In this document: piece by piece, positions 51,078 to 59,330 of the stretch
Numbering within the stretch: position 1 is the stretch's first letter
Layout of the letters: each line of letters starts with the position of its first letter
Source: Streptomyces canus 299MFChir4.1
Lineage (GTDB): Bacteria; Actinomycetota; Actinomycetes; Streptomycetales; Streptomycetaceae
Reading direction: 5' to 3'
Assembly: GCF_000383615.1 (NCBI RefSeq)
Contig: NZ_KB911622.1
Span: 1-59,666, forward strand
Length of the DNA stretch: 59,666 nucleotides
Program-made: the position numbers and the translations under genes
The notes under the pieces: model-generated
Databases searched by the model: none
Told to the model about the DNA's origin: nothing
The model's input: the letters and a program-made list of their open reading frames with translations, nothing else

Positions 51078-53932
51078 TCGTCCTCACCGTCCTCCGACTG
51101 CCGGGCCCGCTCCTGACGAAGGCGCTCTGCGTCGGGCGCGGTCCTGCGCATCAGCTCCTGGAACCGGGCCCGGGCCTCGTCACGAGCGCCGCTACGAGCG
51201 CCGCCCCCTCCGGGGAAGACCGGCCCGGACCGCGCGGGTGCTGGGCCGGCCGGACGCCGGGGCCCACCGCCTCCAATCCGCGTCGGGGACGTCGGCGGGG
51301 CGCTCGGCCGGGGACCGGCTGCAGCTGTGGTCGCAGCTGCGGGCGCGCTGGCCCGCGGGGAGGCCGGCCGCGTGCGGGCCGGGGAACCGGAGGAACCGGT
51401 CGGACGGGGAGCCGGTGCCGGGCGGGTGGGCAGACGACGGCTGAGGAAGGGGCCGGGTCCGCCGCTGTCGTCCGTGTGCTCCCGCAGGACATGGGACACA
51501 TGACGGCCCGTGTCGGCCCACGCCCGGCCGTCCTCGCGGACCGTGTTGCCCCAGACCCGCACCTGCTGGCGGGCGTCCTGGGAGTAGCGCGATCCTCCCG
51601 ACCGGGCCCGGCGGACGTTCGCGGGAAGACCGACCGTCGCCCCGTACGCGGTCCGGCCCCCGCGGCTGAGGATGCGGTACCCGCGGAAGCGGACCAGACG
51701 GTTGTGGGCTCGGGTGGACAGCAGGGTGCGGTCGGTGTTCTGGTCGTGCAGCACCTGGCCGGTGTTGCGGTCGACGACCTGGCCCTGTTCGTTGCGGTAG
51801 CGGTCGGTCGGGCCTCCAGGCCGACGCGGGCCCGTGCCGCCCGAACCGTCGCCGCCGTCCGACGGGTTACCGCCCGTGTTCGGGTCGCCGTCGGCGGTGG
51901 GCTTGCGCCACTTGGCCAACTGCTCTTTGTCCGGTCGCTTGCCGATCAGCAGCCAGTGCGCGCCCTTCGCGCCGAGCCGCGTGCCCAGCCCGCCCACGGC
52001 GGCGGCCGCGGTGAGCGGGGCGAGCCCCCGCCCCGCTTCAGCTGTGGCGTCGGCGAGGACGCCGCCGGTGTCCAAGGGCATGCCCGCACCGTCGACGAGG
52101 GAGGCGAGTGCGCCCATCAGCCGCTGGCGGGTGCCGAGCATCCCGTACCGGCCGCCCCCACCGCCCGTGAAGGCACGCAGCCCGCCGCCGAAACCGCCCA
52201 TCGCAGCGGGGGAATTCATCGCGAGTGCGGCGCCGAGCTCGGAGGTGTCGCCCGGCATATGGGTGCCGCCGACCTTGGCGTAGCGCATCCGCATCGCCAT
52301 GCGACGGCCGAAGGACGTGATCCCGGTCAGCAGACGGCGGTGCCCGGCCGCACCAGCAATGGCGAGGACATCGATCAGCAAGATGCGCTCGACCATCAGG
52401 TCGGGACCGTTGGTGATGGTGGCGTCGATGGCGATCCCGAAAAAGGGGATGAAGGCGCAGATTCCGACGACAGCGAGGCATGCGATGCCCCAAAGGGACA
52501 GCCACTTCCACACCGACTGGCGGGCGGGTCCAGGCAGCATGCCCGCGACGAAGGTGACGCCACCGACGGCGGCCGCCCCCGCACACACGCCCTGGGTACC
52601 GAGCAGGACGATCGCGGACGACAGGAGCATGCCGCAGATGAACAGGGCGGCGATCAGCAGCAGGAACGCCCCGCCGACCCGCCACCAAGTGGGCTGCTCG
52701 GCGTAGGCAGCGCACGACTTCCCGACGTCCCCGGCCTTCTTCATGTCCGCCATGAACGCGGCGAACTCTTGGTCCTCTTCGGACACAATCGCGCTGGCGG
52801 AGTCCAGCAGATCACCGCCCGGCGTCAGCCCAGGTAGCCCGTCGCTCTCGCAGACCTTTCTGGCCTGGCCGTCAAGGAGATCGCAGTTGTTGCCCGCCTC
52901 CTCCTTGTCACGCTCGCAGAACTCCTTGGCCGGACCTTTGACCAGCGAGCAGGCGTCTTTCGCCTTCTTCTGCTTCGCGTTCTGCTCCTCGCAGTACTTG
53001 CGAGCCGGCGGGGCGATCAGAGAACAGTCCGCACCACCGTCCCCGTCGTCGCTGGTGTAGGCCTTGTATCCGCCAGCGACCCATTTCAGATGGACGGCGT
53101 ACGCCTCGCGGTCGGACTTCTTCGCCGGGTCGAGGATGCGCCCGTATTCGAGCAGCATGAACGGCTTGACGATCAGCGCGTTGGTGATCGAGTCCTGGAG
53201 CGGGCGGGCCACGTCCGCCGCCGAAACAGGGCCTTCCTCCTCACGCTCCAGGCACTTGAGTTCAGCGTTGCCGGCCATGCCCGCGCACGGGTCAGTGCTG
53301 GTGATCTTGCCGCCCCAGTCGTAGGAGTTGACGCTCTCCTGGGCGACCTCGGCGGCCACCTGCTGGGTCTGCCCCAGCGGCCCGTTCTCGGCGAGCAGGT
53401 AGTCGGGGCGGACGAAGGTGGAGGCGGCGAAAGCCGCGATCAGCAGGGTCAGGAAGATCTCGCCCAGACCGCGGCCGACTCGGCCGCGCACAATCATGAA
53501 CCCGGCAAAAACGAAAGCCCAGGCCAGCAACAACCCCTTGATACCGAGGGCGTCGACGACCACGTTGTTGTAGGCGTCGGCGACCTTCTGCGCGGGGCCG
53601 GTGAGGATCTTCAGCAGCGGAAACCGCAGAGCGACCTCGATGGACCAGCCAGCCAGTCCGACCAGGAGCCGGATCAGCGTGAACAGGCCGGACAGCGCGA
53701 AGGCGAGGGACTGCGTCTTGAAGCTCACGATCGAGCCCCCGTCCGCGCCCAACTCGTAGCCGTTGATCGGCACACCCTCGGAGGAGTCGATGTTCAGCGG
53801 CGCGAGGAGGTCACCGGTCTCACTGCTGCTGCTCGCCGCGTACACGACCTGGCTGTTCACCAGAACGAACACGCCGGTGAGCAGCACGACGAAGCCGGCC
53901 GAGCGGAGGGTCGCGCGGTCTGGACGGAACAT
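51074..53932 (-). CDS. VirB6/TrbL-like polytopic T4SS channel protein with CX10C repeats
   Basis: 952 residues from ATG 53932 (MFRPDRATLRSAGFVVLLTG); an upstream in-frame ATG exists but this start follows the preceding stop directly. A signal-like helix, several membrane segments to about 180, then a soluble region with three Cys-pair motifs (about 299-360: CSLIAPPARKYC, CSLVKGPAKEFC, CDLLDGQARKVC). More membrane segments follow (about 415-560), then a long Gly/Pro/Arg-rich cytosolic tail. The fold layout fits the VirB6-like channel component. The Cys-pair motif recurs in the next, smaller gene. Confidence 0.8.
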   Translation of the reverse strand: MFRPDRATLRSAGFVVLLTGVFVLVNSQVVYAASSSSETGDLLAPLNIDSSEGVPINGYELGADGGSIVSFKTQSLAFALSGLFTLIRLLVGLAGWSIEVALRFPLLKILTGPAQKVADAYNNVVVDALGIKGLLLAWAFVFAGFMIVRGRVGRGLGEIFLTLLIAAFAASTFVRPDYLLAENGPLGQTQQVAAEVAQESVNSYDWGGKITSTDPCAGMAGNAELKCLEREEEGPVSAADVARPLQDSITNALIVKPFMLLEYGRILDPAKKSDREAYAVHLKWVAGGYKAYTSDDGDGGADCSLIAPPARKYCEEQNAKQKKAKDACSLVKGPAKEFCERDKEEAGNNCDLLDGQARKVCESDGLPGLTPGGDLLDSASAIVSEEDQEFAAFMADMKKAGDVGKSCAAYAEQPTWWRVGGAFLLLIAALFICGMLLSSAIVLLGTQGVCAGAAAVGGVTFVAGMLPGPARQSVWKWLSLWGIACLAVVGICAFIPFFGIAIDATITNGPDLMVERILLIDVLAIAGAAGHRRLLTGITSFGRRMAMRMRYAKVGGTHMPGDTSELGAALAMNSPAAMGGFGGGLRAFTGGGGGRYGMLGTRQRLMGALASLVDGAGMPLDTGGVLADATAEAGRGLAPLTAAAAVGGLGTRLGAKGAHWLLIGKRPDKEQLAKWRKPTADGDPNTGGNPSDGGDGSGGTGPRRPGGPTDRYRNEQGQVVDRNTGQVLHDQNTDRTLLSTRAHNRLVRFRGYRILSRGGRTAYGATVGLPANVRRARSGGSRYSQDARQQVRVWGNTVREDGRAWADTGRHVSHVLREHTDDSGGPGPFLSRRLPTRPAPAPRPTGSSGSPARTRPASPRASAPAAATTAAAGPRPSAPPTSPTRIGGGGPRRPAGPAPARSGPVFPGGGGARSGARDEARARFQELMRRTAPDAERLRQERARQSEDGEDE

Positions 53933-53933
53933 T

Positions 53934-54281
53934 TCAGCGCCGCCTTTGCCCAACAGGGCTCCGGAGCCGCCACATCACGAGGGCGGCCACACCGGCACCG
54001 GCCGGCACGAGCCGCCACGCCGCACAGGCAACACCCGGCTGCTCGGCGGGGGCGGCGGTTGTGGTGCCGCGCTCGCAGTAGTCCTTGGCCGGACCCACGA
54101 TCAGGGCGCACGGGTCTTGGTCCGTTGGATGGGTGTCTGAGGCGAAGGCCTGCCTCGTGTGCGGCCACCACGCCTGAGGCACACGCACTCCGACGGCCAG
54201 GACGAGCACGCCGACCACGACAGCGATCAGGGTGAGGACACTCGCGGCCGCGGTATGGCGACGGGAGGGAGAAGAGGTCAT
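53934..54281 (-). CDS. Small two-helix membrane protein with a CX10C motif
   Basis: 115 residues from an ATG overlapping the VirB4 stop by one base. A first membrane helix (VLTLIAVVVGVLVLAVGV), an extracytoplasmic loop containing DPCALIVGPAKDYCERG and TTTAAPAEQPG, then a second helix (LVPAGAGVAALVMWRL). Its CALIVGPAKDYC matches the three repeats in the adjacent VirB6-like protein in spacing and residues. Both genes lie in the T4SS operon, so the pair may form disulphide-linked or otherwise matched partners outside the membrane. No known family. Confidence 0.75.
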   Translation of the reverse strand: MTSSPSRRHTAAASVLTLIAVVVGVLVLAVGVRVPQAWWPHTRQAFASDTHPTDQDPCALIVGPAKDYCERGTTTAAPAEQPGVACAAWRLVPAGAGVAALVMWRLRSPVGQRRR

Positions 54282-56971
54282 CAGACGAGTTCCTTTGGAC
54301 GGGACCCTGCTGCCTCACCAGCGGGCGGCTCAGGCGCGGACGGCGAAGCAGCGCTCGCTCTGCGTCCCGGTGTGGTCGTGATGGACGTGGCGATGCGCGG
54401 AATACGGGGGATGGAGACCTTGACCCGGCCGGTGTTCTGTCGCGGGCAGGTCAGCAGGAACTCGCCCTCCCGGCCCTTGCGGCCGACGGGGGACAAGCCG
54501 GTGGTCACCAGCCGCAGCAGCTCGCCGTCGTTCGGGTCGAGGCCCACGAACTCCAGGCCGCGGCGGGCACGTTCGCGATCCGCGGTGCGGGCGAGCGCGC
54601 GGTAGGCCATCAGGCCGCGGTCGGGGCCGAGTTCCTCGGCGTCGTGGGAAGCGGCAAGCAGACCGGCACCATGCTTGCGGCCGTCGTGGAGGATTTCGTG
54701 GACCAGCGCCGTGCCCTCGGCCGACGACGTCAGCCAGTACAGCTCGTCGGCCACTACGGCAGTGAACCGTTCGGGGTCCTCGAACGCTGTCTGCCGGGCG
54801 AGAGCGGCGATCAGGTAGAGCACCGCGCGGCCGATCAGGGCCTCCAGCGGCTGCTGGTGCAGCACCTCCGGGTTGTCGAACGCGGCCTTCGGCGGCAACT
54901 TCAGCCCCGCCGTCGTGATCACGATCATGTCGGAGGTGCTGGACGCGTCCAGGTGAACCGGCGGCAGCGTGGGGTCGAAGACCATCCGTGCCAAAGAGTT
55001 GGTGGCGACCACGCGGACGAGACCGGCGAGAGTGGCGGCCGCGTCCTGCCGCTTGCCCACCTCGCTTCTGGCCATCTCCTCGAGGACTTCCAGCACGCGG
55101 TGCATGGACGGGGCGTCGCCGGCGGCGGCCTGCTCGACGGCGTGGTGCAGGACCTCCCCATTGGTGCTCATCGGGCCGATCCCGAGCTGCAGAGTGAGGT
55201 AGGACAGGGCGTAGTGACGCCCCTCAGGCCCGTCGAACATGCGCAGCGGGTCGATGGACACCTCGGCTTGGGCGGCGTCGATGATCTGGACGCGCCCCTT
55301 GGCCGCGGTGCGGGCAAAGTTGGCCCACTCGCGTACGGGGGTGCGGTCGATGCAGATGGCGCAGCCGCCGCGCGCCCACACCGCCTCCGCGATCAGCTTC
55401 TGCAGGACGCTCTTGCCCGCCCCGAGGTCCCCGACGATGCCCATGGACGCGGACGCGTCCACCTTGGGCGCATCCGCCACGTTGATCATGACCGGGCGGG
55501 TGGTGCCGCTGTCCAGGTCGAAACCGAGGAACATGCCGTTCGGGTCGCCGACCTCGGAGGCGGTGAAGGCTCCGCCGAGCGCCCAGTCCTCGGAGACCTG
55601 GTGCTGGGTGAACTCCCGTACCACACCCGGCCGTACGGTGCCGGGCAGGCCGAGCGTGAACAGGACCTCTTGCAGGCCGGCCGGGCGCACGGCCCGGTAG
55701 TCGGCGCCACCCAGCAGCGCCGCCAGGGCACGCGCCCTCGCGTCGCACACGGCGGCGGTCGGCCCCCACACCGTCAGCACGGTCACGGACTGCACCTCGA
55801 CCTCCACACTGGTCCGCGACAGGCGGGCGTCCAGCTCGCCCAGATCACGGGCGGCCTCGGTCAGCGAGGCCGGCATGCCGGTGGGGCGGGCGTCGTACTG
55901 GTCGGCCTGGTCGATGAGTTCGTTCTTCTTGCGCCGCACCTGGTCGCGGGCCTTCTCTGCCGGGACGAGGGTGAGGTCGACCGTGTAATCGACGGGGAAG
56001 TCGAGCGTTTCCAGCTGGGCGAACAGGTCAGCGGCGTCCTGAGTGACCGCGGGCGGGCACTCGGCCAAAGCAAGCTGCGCCTGGTAGCCCACCCCGGCGT
56101 CGGACTCGACCTGCAGCCAGCGCCGCCCGAGCGGCGAGCCGCTGCTCACCCGCCACCAGGCCTTCCGCCCGGACCGCGTGATCCGGCCGGAGCTCTTGAG
56201 GTCACGGGCGTCGTCCAGGTCGGGGTCGATGCCGCCTTCCTGCAGGCGTACTTGGCCCAGGTCGGCGTAACTGGGGGAGCGCAGCACACCGTCACGCAGC
56301 TGCCCGCCGTACAAGTCGCTGGATGCGGCTTCCGTCAGCAGCGGCTCTGCCAGGCCGCGGTGGAGGGCGTGCTGGATCATCCACACGACTTCCGCCGGGC
56401 GGGCCGGGCGGAAAGCTGTGCCGCCGGCGAGCGCAGCCTCCACCCGGGCGGACTGCTCGCGGTAGGCACTCACCTCCCGTTGCGCCACCGGCGCCGGCCG
56501 CATGCCGAGCATCGGAGACATCTCCGCCCACGCCGCCCCGAGGGAGGCCGATACCTGAAGGCCGCCCGTCTCGGCCTGGAGCGGCACCGCCAGCCACAGG
56601 GTGCGGTGGTGCATCTCCTGGTCGTCCAGCAGATCCAGGGTGGCCTCGACGTTCTCCACCCACGGGTGCGGGCCGTCAGCCAGTGCCGTGTCGGCCGGCT
56701 CGATGCCCTCGATCATCTTGAGGGCGATCTCGCCCGGGTCGACCTGCGCGCACAGCCCGAACAGCCGCGGCGCCCCGGACAGCGACCGCACCAAATGTGT
56801 GATCTTGGCGAGCTGTTCGTCACGGACCTCGGCGGGCACATAGGTGCCCTGAACGGTCTCCTCCTGCTGCCCTTGCGCGTCCGGGCCCGGGTGCAGGCGG
56901 TAGACGGCCCACACGCTGCCGTGCGTCGACCAGAGAAGGTGCCCGGCGATGTGACGGATCGGAACTCTCAC
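54281..56971 (-). CDS. VirB4-like conjugation ATPase
   Basis: 896 residues from GTG 56971 overlapping the PrgI-like stop (GTGA). The N-terminal half (MRVPIRHIAGHLLWSTHGSV) is the VirB4-type domain, with LQVSASLGAAWAEMSPM. The C-terminal ATPase has Walker A MGIVGDLGAGKSVLQKLIAE (about 512), Walker B TAVVADELYWLTSS and HDGRKHGAGLLAASHDAEEL with the conserved Gln/His-type region. VirB4 supplies energy for T4SS assembly and DNA translocation. The Pro/Ser C-terminal tail is disordered. All core motifs are present. Confidence 0.9.
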   Translation of the reverse strand: MRVPIRHIAGHLLWSTHGSVWAVYRLHPGPDAQGQQEETVQGTYVPAEVRDEQLAKITHLVRSLSGAPRLFGLCAQVDPGEIALKMIEGIEPADTALADGPHPWVENVEATLDLLDDQEMHHRTLWLAVPLQAETGGLQVSASLGAAWAEMSPMLGMRPAPVAQREVSAYREQSARVEAALAGGTAFRPARPAEVVWMIQHALHRGLAEPLLTEAASSDLYGGQLRDGVLRSPSYADLGQVRLQEGGIDPDLDDARDLKSSGRITRSGRKAWWRVSSGSPLGRRWLQVESDAGVGYQAQLALAECPPAVTQDAADLFAQLETLDFPVDYTVDLTLVPAEKARDQVRRKKNELIDQADQYDARPTGMPASLTEAARDLGELDARLSRTSVEVEVQSVTVLTVWGPTAAVCDARARALAALLGGADYRAVRPAGLQEVLFTLGLPGTVRPGVVREFTQHQVSEDWALGGAFTASEVGDPNGMFLGFDLDSGTTRPVMINVADAPKVDASASMGIVGDLGAGKSVLQKLIAEAVWARGGCAICIDRTPVREWANFARTAAKGRVQIIDAAQAEVSIDPLRMFDGPEGRHYALSYLTLQLGIGPMSTNGEVLHHAVEQAAAGDAPSMHRVLEVLEEMARSEVGKRQDAAATLAGLVRVVATNSLARMVFDPTLPPVHLDASSTSDMIVITTAGLKLPPKAAFDNPEVLHQQPLEALIGRAVLYLIAALARQTAFEDPERFTAVVADELYWLTSSAEGTALVHEILHDGRKHGAGLLAASHDAEELGPDRGLMAYRALARTADRERARRGLEFVGLDPNDGELLRLVTTGLSPVGRKGREGEFLLTCPRQNTGRVKVSIPRIPRIATSITTTPGRRASAASPSAPEPPAGEAAGSRPKELV

Positions 56972-57549
56972 CGCACACCCCCGCCCTGCTCGGCGAGCGC
57001 GAGCAACTGCTGAACACCCGACACCGGCCCCACCGGCACCGCGGGAGCAGTCGGCTCCTTGCGGTGGCGCGTGGCCGAGCGGCTGGCGGCCGGGTTCGGG
57101 TGCGGCGCCCGGTCGATACGCGGCTGCACCGCAGAGGACGGTGCCGCAGCCACAGCGGGGACGGGCGCACCCTCGATCGTGAAGCCGCCGAGCAGCGGGC
57201 GGGGAGCGCGGTCGCGGGCGGCGCGCCCCCCGATCCGCCCTCCCCGGGGCTGCCACAGGAGCAGCACCCAGCCCAGCGCCGCCTGCAGCGGCGCACGGCC
57301 CCGGATCTTCGGACGGCGGACCGCCCAGATCGACAGCAGCCAGGCCGCGATCGGGACCGGCCCCGTCCACGACCACCAGCTGATCGTCTTGATGAGAACG
57401 AAGCCGCCTCCGACGGCCACCGCGATCTGCGCGGGCGTGTACGGGCCGAGCGGGATCTTCCAGTCCGCGACCTTTCCCAGCACCCAGGGATGGCGACGGG
57501 CGGCGGTGTAGAAACGCCCCACCCGGCCCGCGGCCGCCGCGGCGCTCAC
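56968..57549 (-). CDS. PrgI/VirB3-like membrane protein
   Basis: 193 residues from GTG 57549. Two close hydrophobic segments (AQIAVAVGGGFVLIKTISWW, PIAAWLLSIWAVRRP) follow DWKIPLGPYTP, the PrgI/VirB3-type beginning, then a basic Pro-rich cytosolic tail (RKEPTAPAVPVGPVSGVQQL). It is just before the VirB4 gene and overlaps it, matching the VirB3-VirB4 order conserved in T4SS operons. It likely anchors VirB4 at the membrane. Confidence 0.78.
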   Translation of the reverse strand: MSAAAAAGRVGRFYTAARRHPWVLGKVADWKIPLGPYTPAQIAVAVGGGFVLIKTISWWSWTGPVPIAAWLLSIWAVRRPKIRGRAPLQAALGWVLLLWQPRGGRIGGRAARDRAPRPLLGGFTIEGAPVPAVAAAPSSAVQPRIDRAPHPNPAASRSATRHRKEPTAPAVPVGPVSGVQQLLALAEQGGGVR

Positions 57550-57887
57550 AGCCAGCCTCCGGCACCGGTGGAGTGCTCCCGAACGGCGGGGTCAGAGCCG
57601 TCCACGATGCCGGGGACAGCGGGCGCGCCCTTGGCAGGGTTCTTGACCTCGTCCTCGAACATCTCCGAGAGGTCCTCGCGGGAGTTGTACAACCCCAACG
57701 CAATGATCATCAGCAGCAAGGCGCCGATCCCCGCCTTCAGGCTGAACTTCTGGATCATGACGACGACCACGAGCACGAGCAGACCGGCCTGCAGACCCCG
57801 GGTCGCCCAGTCCTTCAGCATGTTGATCCAGCTGTCACCAAGATCGTCCAACTGCCCAGCGAGGATCACGCTGTTCACCGTGTTCAC
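57546..57887 (-). CDS. Small membrane protein, VirB2-like position
   Basis: 113 residues, GTG start overlapping the preceding stop (GTGA). It begins NTVNSVILAGQLDDLGDSWI, has two adjacent hydrophobic helices (GLQAGLLVLVVVVMIQKF, AGIGALLLMIIALGLY) and an acidic C-terminus (REDLSEMFEDEVKNPAKGAP). Size, two helices and gene order resemble VirB2/TrbC-type pilin subunits, though without a recognisable leader peptide. Alternatively it is a small T4SS accessory. Confidence 0.65.
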   Translation of the reverse strand: MNTVNSVILAGQLDDLGDSWINMLKDWATRGLQAGLLVLVVVVMIQKFSLKAGIGALLLMIIALGLYNSREDLSEMFEDEVKNPAKGAPAVPGIVDGSDPAVREHSTGAGGWL

Positions 57888-58816
57888 CGGGCACCCCCGT
57901 CCAGGGCCGTCCCGGACTCAAGCGCCGAGACTTCCCAGCGGCCCGAGCGAGCCGTGAGCGCAAGCTCGTAACCCAGCGGCCACCGCCCGCCGGGGTCGCG
58001 GGCTTCCACCTGCGCGAGGACACGGACCTTCGTGCCGTCGGCCGGCACCTGCTCCGCGGCCGCGGCCTCCTCGACGGCGGACACCTGCTGCACCCTGACC
58101 GCCGTGTACGGGGCGGGGGAGACCGGTGACAGGCTCACGCCGGGGGCGAGGTAGCGGTCCACCTCTCCGGCACCGGTCAGATAGGCGGCGAGGAACTCCC
58201 CGACAGCCGCCGACAGATCACCCTCCGGGACACTCACGCCGTACGACGACGTCGCCACCGCGGCCCGGACGGGGCCCGCCACCACACCGGGCGCACCGGT
58301 CACGGTGAACGAAGCGCCCGCGCGATCGGCGGCCACCGGCACCGCGTAGTACCGCACCGCTCCGTCGCTGTATTGCGCAGCCACCGTCACCGACCACGCG
58401 CCGTCCGCGCGCTGCGCACTGCGCACCGCCGTCACGGACTGAGGCGTCAACTGCGCATCCGCAGCCGGGGCCGGCAGATCGACGTCCGGCGCCATCGACT
58501 GCGCAAGTCGAGCCTGCGCACTCGAGGCGTCATCCGCGCTGCTGCGCAGCCACGCGTGGACGAACAGCTGCGCATAGCCGGCCGGATCGGCGGCTACCGC
58601 CGTGGTGCGCACGGCGGTGGGCTTGGACGGGGTGGCCGCCTCGACCGTGGTCGGGGTGGAGGTGACGGCGACGGCCAGAGCGATCGGGCCGGCCGCGATG
58701 ACGGACCAGACCGCAAGGCGGGACAGACGCACGCGGCGCCGCATCGCCTCCAGCCGGGCGCCTGCCGCCATCGGAGCAGCGGCCTCGCGTTCCGAGGCCT
58801 GCTTGCCAGTGGACAT
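57884..58816 (-). CDS. TcpC/VirB8-like conjugal transfer protein
   Basis: 310 residues from ATG 58816 with GGGAG about 9 bases upstream; a TTG six bases earlier is less likely. A cytosolic basic N-terminus (AMRRRVRLSRLAVWSVIAAG) contains a membrane helix, followed by two related NTF2-like extracytoplasmic domains (AQLFVHAWLRSSADDASSAQ, then VGEFLAAYLTGAGEVDRYLA). TcpC-like proteins are the VirB8 equivalent of Gram-positive systems. It is the first gene of the transfer operon. Its 5' third is unusually dense in TGCGCA (9 copies between 58374 and 58621). Confidence 0.8.
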   Translation of the reverse strand: MSTGKQASEREAAAPMAAGARLEAMRRRVRLSRLAVWSVIAAGPIALAVAVTSTPTTVEAATPSKPTAVRTTAVAADPAGYAQLFVHAWLRSSADDASSAQARLAQSMAPDVDLPAPAADAQLTPQSVTAVRSAQRADGAWSVTVAAQYSDGAVRYYAVPVAADRAGASFTVTGAPGVVAGPVRAAVATSSYGVSVPEGDLSAAVGEFLAAYLTGAGEVDRYLAPGVSLSPVSPAPYTAVRVQQVSAVEEAAAAEQVPADGTKVRVLAQVEARDPGGRWPLGYELALTARSGRWEVSALESGTALDGGAR

Positions 58817-59257
58817 GGTCAAACTCCCAGGTCAGAACGAATGTTTCTGACCTTGAGAAAACCCGCGGGCCCCGACCCGACCACCGACCACGAACCCCCG
58901 ACCACGGTCACGATGGGGACACGAAGTCCATGGTCGGGCCTGTGGTCGGGCCGACCACAGGCCCGACCATGGGTCAGCCGCGAGTTAGAACCGGCGCATC
59001 CTGGCCGCCACAAGCCCGTGGCCGACGACCGCGGTGAAGCCTTCCTGCCGCACGGCCGCCGGACCCGCACACCAGTGCGCAGACGGCCGCCGCCAAGAGC
59101 CGCGGCAGAACCTGCGCAGTGCGGCACCCGAACCTGCGCACGAAAAGATCAGGAAGCCCCGGGGCGGACTGCGCAACCACTCAGCACCACCCGACTGCGC
59201 ACGACCCTCGACCGGTTGCGCAGCCTCGTTGCGCAACTGCCCGCCCGGCGCTGCGCA
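58374..59257. repeat. Cluster of 17 TGCGCA motifs
   Basis: Copies start at 58374, 58413, 58420, 58452, 58500, 58515, 58543, 58569 and 58616 (inside the TcpC-like gene), and at 59076, 59113, 59135, 59170, 59196, 59217, 59230 and 59252 (noncoding). TGCGCA is self-complementary, so no strand is preferred. At this base composition about one per 3 kb would be expected. The gap between the two subclusters holds the palindrome and the CGACCAC repeats. Confidence 0.85.
58928..58972. promoter_or_regulatory. Perfect 45-bp palindrome upstream of the transfer operon
   Basis: Arms of 22 bases (58928-58949 and 58951-58972) are fully complementary around G58950, with inner sequence GGTCGGGCCGACC. CGACCAC occurs as direct repeats at 58878, 58885 and 58899, and as inverted copies inside the palindrome. 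It lies 112 bases upstream of the first tra gene. It could be an operator, an origin-of-transfer stem or an iteron-type origin. 58817-59330 carries no gene. Confidence 0.8.
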
Positions 59258-59330
59258 ATCGGGCGGCGCACCCGCACAGGCCCCAGCCGAAGACCCGTGG
59301 TCGCCCCGACCATGAGCCCGACCACGGCGG

